DNA of 64,000 nt, taken from contig JAEUPZ010000010.1 of NCBI GenBank assembly GCA_016789885.1, forward strand, positions 90,570-154,569, in the 5' to 3' direction. Positions within the stretch are counted from its first letter, which is position 1; each line of letters opens with the position of its first letter. The notes under the pieces are model-generated. The model made no database searches and was not told where the DNA came from. It was given only the letters and a program-made list of their open reading frames with translations. This DNA is from Chromatiales bacterium. GTDB lineage: Bacteria; Pseudomonadota; Gammaproteobacteria; Steroidobacterales; GCA-2729495. Made by a program: the position numbers and the translations under genes. Below, piece by piece: positions 33,380-42,660 of the stretch.

Positions 33380-34831
33380 TCAGCGCAGGCTGCGGTACAG
33401 GGCTTCGTAGAGCGGTGCCTGGTGATCCCAGGAGAAATCCACGGCCATGGCGTTGGCCTGCACCTGCCGCCACGCCACCGGATCGGCGAACCAGCGGAGC
33501 ATCTCCTCGAGGCCCCAGGCGAGGCCGTCGGCATCGGCGTCACGGAACACGCTGCCGGTGCCCTGGCCCGTGGGGGGATCGAAGTGGTCGACGGTGTCGC
33601 GCAGGCCGCCCGTGGCGCGCACCACCGGGACGGCGCCGTAGCGCATGGCGTAGAGCTGGGACAGTCCGCAGGGCTCGTAGAGCGACGGCACCGTGAAGGC
33701 GTCGGCGCCGGCGTAGACGAGGCGGGCGAGGGCTTCGTCGTGGCGGTCGAGGAACGCGAAGCGCCCGGGGTACCGCGCGGCCAGCGCGGTGAATTCGGCC
33801 TGCAGGGCGGGGTCGCCGGTGCCAAGCAGCACGGCGGCGACGCGGCCCACGTCGAGGAACCGCGGCAGGGCCTGCAGCAGCAGGTGCAGGCCCTTCTGGG
33901 TGGCCAGGCGGCTGACACAGCCGACGAGGGGCCGGCCGCCGGCCTGCAGGCCGGTGAGCCCCGCCAGCGCCGCGCGGCAGGCGGCCTTGCCGGCCAGGTC
34001 GGTGGCCGAATAACGCGCCGGCAGCAGCGCGTCGTTGGCGGGATCCCAGGCGCCGTAGTCGACGCCGTTGAGGATCCCGGTAAGCACGGCGCTGCGTTCG
34101 CGCAGGTCGCCATCGAGCCCGTGCCCGTACCCGGGCGTCAGCAGCTCCGTGGCATGGGTGGGGCTGACCGTGGACAGGGCATCGGCCGAGGCGATGCCCG
34201 CGCGCAGGAAGTTGACCTGTCCCGCGGCGCGGTCCGGGTCCGGCAGCAGGCCGGTACAGGCCGCGAGGCCCAGGTCTTCGGTCAGCGCCGCGTCGAACAC
34301 GCCCTGGTAGCCGATGTTGTGCAGCGTGAGCAGCGTCCGCGTGCCGTGCTCCCGCAGTGCCGATCCGCCAGGCCCATTCAGCAGCAGCGGCGCCAGCGCC
34401 GCGTGCCAGTCGTGGCAGTGGACGACGTCGGGCGTGAAGCCGGTTGCTGCGCAGAGGGGAATGACCGCATGGGCGAGGAGGGCAAAGCGCCGGGCCTCGT
34501 CGTCGCCGCCGCCGTAGATCGATCCGGGGGGCACTAGCCCCGGCGCCTCGACCGCATAGAGCCGCGGCTCACCCGGGGCCATCGGCACCGCCAGCAGCGA
34601 GACCGGCGGATGGGTGCCGCCGAGGCGCACCGGGGAGGTGAACGGGTCCGGTGCGAGGGCCAGCGTGGCGGCCGGAAACCCCGGGAGCCGGTAGTGGGGC
34701 ACCAGGATGCGGACGTCGTGTCCCCGCCGGACGAGCGCACGCCCGAGGCCGGCCACCATGTCGGCGAGGCCGCCGGCCTTGGCGAAGGGCGCCAGCTCGG
34801 CGGTGACCATCAGGATGCGCAGGGATGCCAT
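33380..34831 (-). CDS. glgA: glycogen synthase (ADP-glucose type)
   Basis: GT5 enzyme transferring glucose from ADP-glucose to the growing chain. 483 residues from ATG 34831, where RILMVTAELAPFAKAGGLAD (ADP-glucose-binding KxGGL motif near residues 18-22) begins; the frame is open further upstream through the barrel gene but that part is spurious. C-terminal GT-B half shows VSRLATQKGLHLL and PSLYEPCGLSQLYAMRYG. Upstream is a hairpin terminator of the preceding outer-membrane gene, so glgA must have its own promoter or be reached by read-through. Confidence 0.95.
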   Translation of the reverse strand: MASLRILMVTAELAPFAKAGGLADMVAGLGRALVRRGHDVRILVPHYRLPGFPAATLALAPDPFTSPVRLGGTHPPVSLLAVPMAPGEPRLYAVEAPGLVPPGSIYGGGDDEARRFALLAHAVIPLCAATGFTPDVVHCHDWHAALAPLLLNGPGGSALREHGTRTLLTLHNIGYQGVFDAALTEDLGLAACTGLLPDPDRAAGQVNFLRAGIASADALSTVSPTHATELLTPGYGHGLDGDLRERSAVLTGILNGVDYGAWDPANDALLPARYSATDLAGKAACRAALAGLTGLQAGGRPLVGCVSRLATQKGLHLLLQALPRFLDVGRVAAVLLGTGDPALQAEFTALAARYPGRFAFLDRHDEALARLVYAGADAFTVPSLYEPCGLSQLYAMRYGAVPVVRATGGLRDTVDHFDPPTGQGTGSVFRDADADGLAWGLEEMLRWFADPVAWRQVQANAMAVDFSWDHQAPLYEALYRSLR

Positions 34832-34854
34832 GGCCAGTTGCCCGTGCCAGAGAC

Positions 34855-34882
34855 GACGAGGGCCCCGCTCGGGGCCCTCGTC
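34855..34882 (-). terminator. hairpin between the outer-membrane gene and glgA
   Basis: GACGAGGGCCCC (34855-34866), loop GCTC, GGGGCCCTCGTC (34871-34882): a perfect 12-pair stem. On the minus strand it follows the barrel gene stop by 23 bases, and the downstream bases (GTCTCT) are only weakly T-rich. Probable terminator for the barrel gene upstream of glgA. Confidence 0.5.
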
Positions 34883-34905
34883 AGGTCGGTCGCTGGGCGG
34901 GTGGA

Positions 34906-35673
34906 TCAGTCCTTGCCGGCTGTGCCCCAGCTGTAGAAGGCGCCGACCGAGTACATGATGATCTGGTCGGTGTTGCCGACGTCGTAGTAGTCGATGGCCA
35001 CGCGCACGCTGAAGGGCGAGTCGGTGCGGAAGAGGGCACCGACGCCGACCATCAGGTCGGTGCCGTCGTCGCTGGACTCGATCCGCGCGTTGGCCGGCGG
35101 CGGGACCTGCGGGTTCGTCGGCACGATCTCGCGCACGCGCTCCTCGCCGATGGACTCGCTCTCCCAGTAGAGGGCGCCGACCTTGCCGAAGAGCTCGATG
35201 TTCTCGTGCACGGGCAGGTAGCCGAGGATGGCGGCCTGGTAGCCGTCGGCCTGGTACCGCTGGCGCCACTCGCGCTCCTGGCAGCCCGCACCGGTGGGTG
35301 TGACCGGGTCGCAGCCCAGCGGGACGTTCGGCAATGCAACGTACTCCTCCGCGTAGGAGCGGCCCATCTGGTTGAAGTTCGTGTAGCCGATCTCGGCACC
35401 GAAATAACGCGCCCGCCAGCCGACGAGGAACTGGGTGCCGATGTCGCTGCCCGCGAAGTCGCTGCCGACGGCGGCGACGTCCTCGGGGGCCGGGTTGCCC
35501 GGCGCCGGGTCCGGCTGCTGGCCGCGCGGCGCGAGGCCGACGTCGGCCGGGTTCGCCTCGACGCGGGCACCACCCACGTTGAAGCCCACGTAAATCTCGG
35601 CGCGCGCCGCCGGCATCCCGAGTGCCGACAAGGCCAGCGCTGCCACCATCACCGTCGCAAGCTGTTTGGTCAT
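34906..35673 (-). CDS. outer-membrane beta-barrel protein (OmpA-type barrel)
   Basis: 255 residues. Signal peptide at 1-25 (QLATVMVAALALSALGMPAARA, cleavage before EIYVG), then alternating amphipathic strands: YVGFNVGGARVE, FLVGWRARYFGAEIGYTNF, YQAAILGYLPVHENIELFGKVGALYW, FSVRVAIDYYDV, IIMYSVGAFYSW. This matches small OmpA-like/OMP_b-brl barrels in the outer membrane. A four-Cys-poor loop with CDPVTPTGAGCQ may form an extracellular disulphide. AGGAG lies upstream of ATG 35673. The next upstream gene is a second barrel on the same strand. Ligand or role unknown. Confidence 0.8.
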   Translation of the reverse strand: MTKQLATVMVAALALSALGMPAARAEIYVGFNVGGARVEANPADVGLAPRGQQPDPAPGNPAPEDVAAVGSDFAGSDIGTQFLVGWRARYFGAEIGYTNFNQMGRSYAEEYVALPNVPLGCDPVTPTGAGCQEREWRQRYQADGYQAAILGYLPVHENIELFGKVGALYWESESIGEERVREIVPTNPQVPPPANARIESSDDGTDLMVGVGALFRTDSPFSVRVAIDYYDVGNTDQIIMYSVGAFYSWGTAGKD

Positions 35674-35724
35674 TCCCCCTGCTCCTGAAAGCCCGTCACG
35701 GGCTGCTGCATCCGTCGCCGCTCC

Positions 35725-35752
35725 GGGCGCGTGCGGCTGGCCGCACGCGCCC
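35725..35752 (-). terminator. perfect hairpin between two outer-membrane genes
   Basis: GGGCGCGTGCGGC (35725-35737), two-base centre TG, GCCGCACGCGCCC (35740-35752). It follows the upstream barrel gene on the minus strand by 17 bases. There is no T-tract on the minus strand, so it may be a stability hairpin or a Rho-assisted terminator rather than an intrinsic one. Confidence 0.4.
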
Positions 35753-35769
35753 GTCGTCGGGTCAGCGGA

Positions 35770-36507
35770 CTAGAACCTGAAAAGATGGTCGCGGCCGATC
35801 AGCCGGCCGAAATACCAGCGCGCGCCCAGTTCGAGGCCGGTATCGTCGTCGAAGACGATGCCACGAACCCGGACGGCGAACTGGTCGGTCACGCCGTAGG
35901 TAAGGGCCAGGATGACGTCCGAGTTCGAAACGTCGCCGCTGCCGCTGACCGTCACGTCGCTGATGTCGGTGTACCGGTAACCGGCCTCGAGCTCGACGCG
36001 GTCGGAAACCATGCCCCGGACCAGGGCGTGCAGCACGTAGCCGTCGCCATCGACGGAGCGCAGCCGTCCCTCGCTGTCGGGCAGGTCCACTTCGGTGCTG
36101 GCATAGTTCGCGCGGCCGATCAGGTCGACCCGGTCGGACAGGGCATAGGAGAGGCCGAGGCCGATCTGGTAGCCCTGGGAATCACCGTCCGGAACGGCTA
36201 CCAGGCCCTCGCCGCCGTCGACGGCGAGGTTGGTCGAGAAGTCACCGTTGAAGAACTCGCCGTACAGGTGCACGCCGAACTGGCCGAACTCGACCAGGCC
36301 CAGCGAGCCCTCGATGTTGAAGCCCTCGTGCTCGGCGCCTTCCTGCTTCACGGCATAGCTGACGTCGTTCCAGGCGTAGCCGACGCCGAGGTACGTATAG
36401 CTGGGGTCGCCCTCGAAGGCCGAGGCGACCGGCGCGGCTGCCAGCAGCGCCGGCACGGCAGCAAACCCAACCCACCGGGCCAGCGGCCGGTCCCACGTCG
36501 CATTCAT
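35770..36507 (-). CDS. outer-membrane beta-barrel protein
   Basis: 245 residues from ATG 36507, chosen because GGGGGAA lies six bases upstream and the protein begins MNATWDRPLARWVGFAAV, a signal peptide ending near ASA (about residue 30). The mature part alternates polar and aromatic residues in short strands (SYTYLGVGYAWNDVSY, GVHLYGEFFNG, YQIGLGLSYALSDRVDLIGRANY, VELEAGYRYTDI) and ends RDHLFRF, with the C-terminal Phe used for BAM-dependent insertion. Probably an 8-10 strand barrel. Divergent from the TonB receptor; function not recognised. Confidence 0.75.
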   Translation of the reverse strand: MNATWDRPLARWVGFAAVPALLAAAPVASAFEGDPSYTYLGVGYAWNDVSYAVKQEGAEHEGFNIEGSLGLVEFGQFGVHLYGEFFNGDFSTNLAVDGGEGLVAVPDGDSQGYQIGLGLSYALSDRVDLIGRANYASTEVDLPDSEGRLRSVDGDGYVLHALVRGMVSDRVELEAGYRYTDISDVTVSGSGDVSNSDVILALTYGVTDQFAVRVRGIVFDDDTGLELGARWYFGRLIGRDHLFRF

Positions 36508-36552
36508 AAGTTGTTCCCCCTGGGGCTTGGAAGCGTAGCCTGAAGGCCCGGG

Positions 36553-36581
36553 ACTATAGCCAAACGCCCCGGGCGAGGCCA
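36553..36581 (-). promoter_or_regulatory. candidate promoter for the outer-membrane barrel gene
   Basis: On the minus strand TATAGT (36558-36553) matches five of six -10 positions. The position 17 bases upstream reads TGGCCT (36581-36576), a weak -35. It lies about 45 bases before the ATG at 36507. Confidence 0.4.
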
Positions 36582-36660
36582 TAGCCGGAGCCGTGGCGCC
36601 GGGGCGACGCGGCGGCCTGTCTGAAGGTTGGTCGCGTGATCCCGTCGGTGGTGGCGCTGC

Positions 36661-36688
36661 TGGTAACGCTCAGGCTGTTTGGTATCAT
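36661..36688 (+). promoter_or_regulatory. candidate promoter for the TonB-dependent receptor
   Basis: TATCAT (36683-36688) is a five-of-six -10. TGGTAA (36661-36666) lies 16 bases upstream as a weak -35. It sits about 90 bases before the receptor ATG, in the 272-base divergent gap, the AT-richest part of that gap. No Fur box was recognised. Confidence 0.35.
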
Positions 36689-36779
36689 CCCGGCCACGCG
36701 CGCGCCCCGGGCGTGCCGCGGTAGCTAGTCGAGGCGGCCCGCCGTCGTTCCGGTGCGGCCAGATCCAGGGGGATTCCGA

Positions 36780-39700
36780 ATGTCGACAGAAGTGCATGCC
36801 CGGCGTGTAGCGGCGCCCGTCGCCCTCAGCCTGTTCAGCGTTGCGGCCACCGTGGCGGCAATGTATCCGCTGGCCGCCAGCGCACAGATAGAAGAGGTGA
36901 TCGTCACGACCCGCAAGCGCGAGGAGAGCCTGCAGGACGTGCCCATCGCCGTCTCGGCCATCACCTCCGAGCAGCTGCTGCGCCAGGGCGTCACCGACCT
37001 GCGCCGCACGGTCGAGCTCCAGCCCAGCGTGCAGTTCGACCAGGCCTTCGGCCCGGCCGACAACCGCATCACGATCCGCGGCCTGTCCAACACCCGCGGC
37101 CGGTCCAACGTCGCCTTCCTCATCGACGGCATCGACGTCACGACCGAGAACCTGGTCACGGCGGGCTCGGGCCTGCTGGCCAACCGGCGCCTGCTGAACG
37201 ACGTCGAGCGCATCGAGATCGTGAAGGGGCCCCAGAGCGCCCTTTACGGTCGCGCTGCCTTCGCCGGCGCCCTGAGCTACACGACCAAGGATCCGGGTGA
37301 CGAGTTCGAGGGCCGCGTGGGCCTCGACGTCGGCGACTACGGGCGCCGCAACGTCGACGTGGCCTTCGGTGGCCCCGTCACCGACACCGTCGGCCTGCGC
37401 CTGACCGGCACGATGTGGAACGAGGACGGCTTCTATTCCAACTCCGTCACCGGCAAGACCATCGGCGAGCAGCAGGGCTACGCCATGGCCATCAAGGGCG
37501 TGTGGAAGCCCGTCGACGGGGTCAAGTCGACGCTGCGTGCCGAGTACAGCGACGAGGAGTTCGGCCCCCGGCCCGTGGTGCGCCTGCGCGCCGACACGCC
37601 GGTCTGGTTCCCCGACGGTGGCACCCGCTTCCAGGACGGCTTCGGCAACGTGCGCCCCGGCGGTGACGCCCGCCTCATCGCGCGGCCCATCATCACCGGC
37701 AACGTCTTCAACCAGGACCAGACCGGCACCGGAACGAACCTGTTCAACTTCGGCCTGTACTGCCCCGACCGGCCCGACCTCATCGGCGAGGCCAACATCG
37801 GCCGCGGTTCCGACCCGACCCAGTCGCCGGGCTTCTGCCTGCCGAAGGAGATCGGCAAGAGCAACGGCTACCGGCCGACGCTCAGCGCCGACCCGACGAC
37901 GGGCGGCGACTTCGAGGGCACCACGACCGAGACCTTCCGCGTCAGCTTCATCAACAGCGTCGACGTGGGCGTGGGCACCTTCTCGTCGTACACCGGCTGG
38001 ACCGACTTCGACGGTGACGACATCTACGACCAGGACTACCAGAACGCCACGCTGGGCTTCCAGCTGGCCAACACCACCACCGAGACCAACCAGTTCAGCC
38101 AGGAGATCCGCTTCGCGTCGGCCTTCGACGGCCCGGTGAACTTCACCGTCGGCGCCCTGTTCTGGGACGAGCAGCGCCTGCTCAAGGACCGGAACCTCAT
38201 CATCGCCTGCGCGCCCATCGGTCGCGTCAACCCGCAGCCGCTCGTCATCGACGGGCAGCCGGTGCTGCGCGACCCGAACGGCATCACGCCCGCGCTGGGT
38301 GAGTCGGCCGGACCCGACGGCATCGTCGGCACCGCCGACGACGTCAACAACCCGGTCGACGACGTGCCGGTGCTCGACAACACCACCGGCGACATCGTGC
38401 CCATCAACGGCGTCTGCGACGGCACCAACGGCAGCGTCTCGTCGATCCCGCAGCTCTACCAGCAGGTGCTGAACTCCGGGTTCAACAACCGGCCGGTCAT
38501 CTGGGAGGCCGATACGCGGCACTGGTCGTTCTACGGTTCCGTCGACTGGAACCTGACCGACGAACTGCAGCTGACCTTCGAGACCCGCTTCGTCGACGAG
38601 AAGTTCACGCTGCTGCGCCCCTCGTCGTCGAGCTGCACCGAGATCGGCTTTGCCCAGGGCTCGAACGCGCTGCCGCTGCTGGACAACGACCAGATCATCC
38701 TGCCGCCCGGCCAGACGCTCGAGAGCCTCGGCATCGGCAATGACCCGACCATCTGCGACGCCGACCGCGTCCGCCTGAACATCGGGCCGCTGCCGCTGGC
38801 CGCCAACGGCCTGCTGAACTGGCGCACCATCGAGGGCAGCACCACGTCGCGCTTCAACACGCCGAAGGTCACCCTCAAGTGGCAGCCGCTCGATGACCTG
38901 AACGTGTTCTTCTCGTACGCGTTCGCGCAGAAGCCCGGCGGCATCAACCAGCTGGCCGCCGGCGGTGCGCCGACCACCATCGAGAACGAGCGCTTCGACC
39001 CCGAGAAGCTCAAGGCCTGGGAGCTCGGCATGAAGTCGCGCTTCGAGGCGGCAGGCTTCTGGCAGGTCAACGTGTCCGGCTTCTTCCAGGACTACACCGA
39101 CAAGCAGGTGGGCATCCAGTTCGTCGACGCCAGCGGCATCGCGGCCCCGAAGGTCGTCAACGCCTCCGGCGCCGAGGTCTGGGGCCTAGAGTTCGAGACG
39201 CTCTGGCAGCCTTCTTTCATGGACGGCCTGACCTTCACGCTGAGCGGCACGCTGCTCGACGCGGAGTACAACAACTTCATCGACGACACGACCAACCTGG
39301 TCAAGGTCGCCAAGGCGGGCTTCTGCAACCCGGTCTGGAAGGGCGTGGGCGGCGAGTCCACCGACCCGAACAGTGCCATCGCGCGCAATCCGGGGTCGTC
39401 GAAGTTCTGCCGCATCGACTACTCCGGCAACGACCTCGAGCGCACGCCGGCGCAGTCCTACGCGGCGTCCATGTCGATCCAGCGTCCGTTCTTCGAGACG
39501 GAGTACGAGTACCTGTTCCAGGTCGAAGGCTCGTGGCAGGACGACCGGGCCTCCGACCCGGAGAACCTGGTCACGCTGAAGGACTACGCGATCATGAACA
39601 TGCGCCTGGGCCTGACCTCGGACCAGTGGGAGGTGCTCGCCTACGTCGACAACGTGCTCGACCAGGACACCTTCACCACCGGCGGCAGCGGTCCTGACTT

Positions 39701-39824
39701 CGGCCGCCAGGTCAGCCAGCTGGGCTTCACCGCCGGCTTCGGCACCTCGCACTTCTTCGCGACGCTGCCGGATCCGCGCGTGTTCGGTGTCCGCGCCAAC
39801 TACCGGTTCGGTGCCGGCCGCTAA
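36780..39824 (+). CDS. TonB-dependent outer-membrane receptor
   Basis: 1014 residues from ATG 36780 (GGGGGA upstream). Signal peptide about 1-38 (LAASAQ), TonB box-like IEEVIVTTRKREESLQDVP, plug domain with ITIRGLSNTRGRSNVAFLIDG and VERIEIVKGPQSALYGR, then a 22-strand barrel ending GVRANYRFGAGR. An external loop near residue 505 has GPDGIVGTADDVNNPVDDVP, an Asp-rich calcium-binding-like stretch. The sequence resembles the receptor class expanded in sphingomonads and Steroidobacter-like bacteria, where ligands include siderophores, glycans and steroids. Ligand cannot be told. It stands alone between a divergent barrel gene and a strong terminator. Confidence 0.93.
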   Translation: MSTEVHARRVAAPVALSLFSVAATVAAMYPLAASAQIEEVIVTTRKREESLQDVPIAVSAITSEQLLRQGVTDLRRTVELQPSVQFDQAFGPADNRITIRGLSNTRGRSNVAFLIDGIDVTTENLVTAGSGLLANRRLLNDVERIEIVKGPQSALYGRAAFAGALSYTTKDPGDEFEGRVGLDVGDYGRRNVDVAFGGPVTDTVGLRLTGTMWNEDGFYSNSVTGKTIGEQQGYAMAIKGVWKPVDGVKSTLRAEYSDEEFGPRPVVRLRADTPVWFPDGGTRFQDGFGNVRPGGDARLIARPIITGNVFNQDQTGTGTNLFNFGLYCPDRPDLIGEANIGRGSDPTQSPGFCLPKEIGKSNGYRPTLSADPTTGGDFEGTTTETFRVSFINSVDVGVGTFSSYTGWTDFDGDDIYDQDYQNATLGFQLANTTTETNQFSQEIRFASAFDGPVNFTVGALFWDEQRLLKDRNLIIACAPIGRVNPQPLVIDGQPVLRDPNGITPALGESAGPDGIVGTADDVNNPVDDVPVLDNTTGDIVPINGVCDGTNGSVSSIPQLYQQVLNSGFNNRPVIWEADTRHWSFYGSVDWNLTDELQLTFETRFVDEKFTLLRPSSSSCTEIGFAQGSNALPLLDNDQIILPPGQTLESLGIGNDPTICDADRVRLNIGPLPLAANGLLNWRTIEGSTTSRFNTPKVTLKWQPLDDLNVFFSYAFAQKPGGINQLAAGGAPTTIENERFDPEKLKAWELGMKSRFEAAGFWQVNVSGFFQDYTDKQVGIQFVDASGIAAPKVVNASGAEVWGLEFETLWQPSFMDGLTFTLSGTLLDAEYNNFIDDTTNLVKVAKAGFCNPVWKGVGGESTDPNSAIARNPGSSKFCRIDYSGNDLERTPAQSYAASMSIQRPFFETEYEYLFQVEGSWQDDRASDPENLVTLKDYAIMNMRLGLTSDQWEVLAYVDNVLDQDTFTTGGSGPDFGRQVSQLGFTAGFGTSHFFATLPDPRVFGVRANYRFGAGR

Positions 39825-39852
39825 GACGGCCCCACTGCCGTTCCGCCACCTG

Positions 39853-39893
39853 AACGCCCCGGGGGAGTCCATCCCCCGGGGCGTTTCTCTTTG
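39853..39893 (+). terminator. intrinsic terminator after the TonB-dependent receptor
   Basis: AACGCCCCGGGGGA (39853-39866), loop GTCCA, TCCCCCGGGGCGTT (39872-39885), followed by TTTCTCTTT. A 14-pair perfect stem with a T-rich tail, 28 bases after the stop codon. Confidence 0.9.
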
Positions 39894-39933
39894 CTAGAGT
39901 CGCGCCTTCGCCAACGGACCCGCAGGACGAGCC

Positions 39934-40749
39934 ATGGCCCGGAGCCTACGCACGCCGATTATCGCTGCAGCACTGCTGCTGCCTGCCGCGGCCGCCGGTG
40001 CGGCGGCCGGCCTGGGTGACCCGGAGCCCGGGCTCAGCCTGCGCGAGCTGCTGGTGTTCCTGCACGTCGCCCTCTTCGTGCTGTGGCTGGGGCCCGACTT
40101 CGGCGTCTTCCTCTGGAGCAGCAAGGTGGCGAACCCGGCGCTCTCCGTCGGCCAGCGGCTGGCGGCGGCGCAGATCATGGGACGCATCGACCTCATTCCG
40201 CGGGTGGCCATGAGCCTCATGCTGACCGTGGGCGGCGTGCTCAGCGAGTACGTCGGCATCGAGCACCCGGCGTGGCAGCTGGCCGGCATCGTGCTGCTCG
40301 GCCCGGTCTGGCTTGGGCTGGTGCTGCTCACGTACCTCCGGCAGGGCACGGAGGCAGGGGCCACGCTGGGCCGCATCGACGTCTGGTTCCGCTGGGCCCT
40401 CATGGCCGGCATCGTGGCGTCGGTGACGTGGTCGACCGTCACGGGCCGCCTGGCCGAAGCGCCGTGGGTCGGCTGGAAGCTGCTGATCTTCGCGGCGCTG
40501 CTGCTGATCGGCGCGCTGCTGCGCGTCCGCATCCGGCCCTTCGTCGAGGGCGTGCGGGCGCTGGCCACGGCGGGCCCCAGCGCCGAGGTGGATCGCGCCA
40601 TGCAGGCGAGCCTCGCCGAGACGAAGACCTACGTCCTGGCCATGTGGACGGGGCTCTTGCTGGCGGCCCTCCTGGGCGTGGTCCAGCCGGGCGCGCCGCT
40701 GGCGGCGGCAGGGGATGCCGGCGCCCCGCCTGCCACGCTATCGCCGTGA
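39934..40749 (+). CDS. polytopic membrane protein, paralogue of the converging gene
   Basis: 271 residues with a hydrophobic N-terminus (possible signal anchor, IIAAALLLPAAAAGAAAG) and about six transmembrane helices. FLHVALFVLWLGPDFGVFLWSSK, MGRIDLIPRVAMSLMLTVGGVLS and WKLLIFAALLLIGALLRVRIRPF align with segments of the product at 40889-41572 (YLHILMFVFWVGTDMGVFLS, LRIELLPRTMWKAALPLGVMLS, WKVGLYGLINLMVVLMIKVFDP). Conserved His and Asp in the first helix could be metal or haem ligands. No family name recognised; CopD-like topology is a guess. Confidence 0.8.
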   Translation: MARSLRTPIIAAALLLPAAAAGAAAGLGDPEPGLSLRELLVFLHVALFVLWLGPDFGVFLWSSKVANPALSVGQRLAAAQIMGRIDLIPRVAMSLMLTVGGVLSEYVGIEHPAWQLAGIVLLGPVWLGLVLLTYLRQGTEAGATLGRIDVWFRWALMAGIVASVTWSTVTGRLAEAPWVGWKLLIFAALLLIGALLRVRIRPFVEGVRALATAGPSAEVDRAMQASLAETKTYVLAMWTGLLLAALLGVVQPGAPLAAAGDAGAPPATLSP

Positions 40750-40888
40750 CCGGGAGCGGCTCCGGGGATGCGGGGGCCGGGCAACAGCCGCAGGCCCTGC
40801 CGGTTGCGGTCGCCATGGGCACCCTCCGCCGGGACTGACCCCGAAGGATCCGGGCGCGCCGGCTGGCGTCGCCGTCAGGCGCAGCGGG

Positions 40889-41572
40889 TCAGAAGACCCG
40901 CGTGATGCCGATGAAGCCCACCAGGAAGATGAGCAGGTAGGTGCTCCAGATCACCACCGCCGAGCGGGCCATGACGCTGCTGATGGTGGCCTCGATCTCG
41001 GGCTTGGAGCCCTCGACGGCCAGCCGGCCGAAGGCGAGGCCCAGCGGGTCGAAGACCTTGATCATCAGCACGACCATCAGGTTGATCAGCCCGTAGAGGC
41101 CGACCTTCCAGTGCAGCCAGGTGGCCTCGGCGGCGAAGGGGCCGTTGCCGAGCAGCGACGAGGCCGCCAGCACGATCAGCGTCACCCCCACGAGCCCCGT
41201 CAGCCAGTTGGTCACGGCGGCGAGCCGGTGGCCGAAGGGTTTGTCGTAGTACCAGGCCCCGGTCATGCTGACGGCCCACCAGGCGATGCTGAAGGCCCAC
41301 ACGGCCACGAGCCCGGCGGTGCCGAGGTCGAGGGCGCCGAGCTGCACGGACAGCATCACGCCCAGCGGCAGGGCCGCCTTCCACATGGTCCGCGGCAGCA
41401 GTTCGATGCGCAGCGCCATGTGCAGCAGCAGGAAGCGGCTGTCGATGGGCAGCTTCGGGTCCGTGGACTTCAGCGCCGACAGGAAGACACCCATGTCGGT
41501 GCCGACCCAGAAGACGAACATCAGGATGTGCAGGTAGTCCCAGGCCTGGTACTCGGTCATCACGTTCACCAT
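40889..41572 (-). CDS. polytopic membrane protein, paralogue of the converging gene
   Basis: 227 residues, about six transmembrane helices, no signal peptide. It shares the helix-1 pattern LHxxxFVxWxGxDxGVFL, a MALRIELLPR motif and a TM4-5 WKxxLYG region with the gene converging on it. The start could be ATG 41572 or, with GGTGA five bases upstream, ATG 41560 (MTEYQAWDYLHIL). The ORFs converge, ending 139 bases apart. Function unknown; position next to the catabolic cluster is suggestive only. Confidence 0.78.
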   Translation of the reverse strand: MVNVMTEYQAWDYLHILMFVFWVGTDMGVFLSALKSTDPKLPIDSRFLLLHMALRIELLPRTMWKAALPLGVMLSVQLGALDLGTAGLVAVWAFSIAWWAVSMTGAWYYDKPFGHRLAAVTNWLTGLVGVTLIVLAASSLLGNGPFAAEATWLHWKVGLYGLINLMVVLMIKVFDPLGLAFGRLAVEGSKPEIEATISSVMARSAVVIWSTYLLIFLVGFIGITRVF

Positions 41573-41754
41573 CGGCCGGGCGCGGGCCGGCCCGGGGCGG
41601 GGGAGACTTTACCCCAGCACGCCAGCGGGCGGCAGGGCGCGGGGGTGTCCACGAGGCGGCGCGGCCGCCGTATGGCGGCGGTGCCAGACTTGCTATCCTG
41701 ACGGGCGGGGAGTGCAACGGCGCCAACCGGCGCTGCTACGGGAGCAAACAGAAC

Positions 41755-42660
41755 ATGCGACCTCATGTGGAGCTGATCCAGGAAGCCGACCTCTGCTGGC
41801 ACGACGCCGAGCTGCCGAGGGGCGAGGGCAAGGTGCGCCAGCGGAACCTCTCCTACGATGAGGAGAACGGGGCCGCCTCGACCAAGCTGATCTTCGACTC
41901 TGCCTGGCATCGCCAGGCGGGCTACCACCACGCCGACACCGAGTGGTACATCCTCGAGGGGCAGGTCCGGATCGGCGACCGGGTCCTCAAGAAGGGCGGC
42001 TACTTCCGCGCGCCTGCCGGACTGCACGTGCCGGCCGTGTCCGTCGAGGCCGGCACCCAGGTGCTGGTGTTCCGCGAGTTCAGCGACTGGGGCTTCTCGG
42101 TGTCGCGCGGCCATCGCGCCGGCTTCGTGGCCCGCGGGCTCAACACCGCGTCGAACGAGCCGGGCGAGCTCACGATCCTCGACACGAACCGCATGGAGTG
42201 GATGCCCAACATCTACGAGGGCGACCAGCAGCGGTTCCTCAAGCTCAAGCTGCTGTACAACGACCCGGCGCCGCCCGACGATCCGCAGAAGGGCTTCGTC
42301 ACGATGATGTGCTGGGCGCCGCCGGGCTGGTCCGATGCGCGCATGGTGCACCACCCGGTCTTCGAAGAGGCCTACACCATCGACGGCCACCTCGACTACA
42401 ACTTCGGCCGCCTCGATGCGGGCACGTATTTCTTCCGCCCGGCGCGGGTCAAGCACGGCCACTTCATCTCCGGCGAGGAGCGCGGCTTCACCGGCATCTT
42501 CCGCATGGATGGCACGATCATCAACTGGATCACCATCAACGAGAAGGTCGAGGCCACGGGGACGCCCCTCAACTACGACCCGAAGACCCAGGGGCCGGTC
42601 ATCGCCGGCATCCCGGTGCGCTCGAAGAGCACCGGTGACTGGGACCACGACGGCTGGTGA
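41755..42660 (+). CDS. bicupin protein (two ChrR/DUF4437-like cupin domains)
   Basis: 301 residues. Domain 1 (about 45-130) carries a metal-binding cupin pattern GYHHADTEWYILEGQ followed by a second His in AGLHVP; domain 2 (about 185-270) has MVHHPVFEEAYTIDGHL and later VKHGHFISG. Each fits the two-His, one-Glu, one-His scheme for a mononuclear metal site. Possible roles are ring-cleaving dioxygenase, isomerase or decarboxylase; not determinable here. Its TGA overlaps the GTG of the next amidohydrolase (GTGA at 42657-42660), so the two are probably made together. Confidence 0.8.
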   Translation: MRPHVELIQEADLCWHDAELPRGEGKVRQRNLSYDEENGAASTKLIFDSAWHRQAGYHHADTEWYILEGQVRIGDRVLKKGGYFRAPAGLHVPAVSVEAGTQVLVFREFSDWGFSVSRGHRAGFVARGLNTASNEPGELTILDTNRMEWMPNIYEGDQQRFLKLKLLYNDPAPPDDPQKGFVTMMCWAPPGWSDARMVHHPVFEEAYTIDGHLDYNFGRLDAGTYFFRPARVKHGHFISGEERGFTGIFRMDGTIINWITINEKVEATGTPLNYDPKTQGPVIAGIPVRSKSTGDWDHDGW

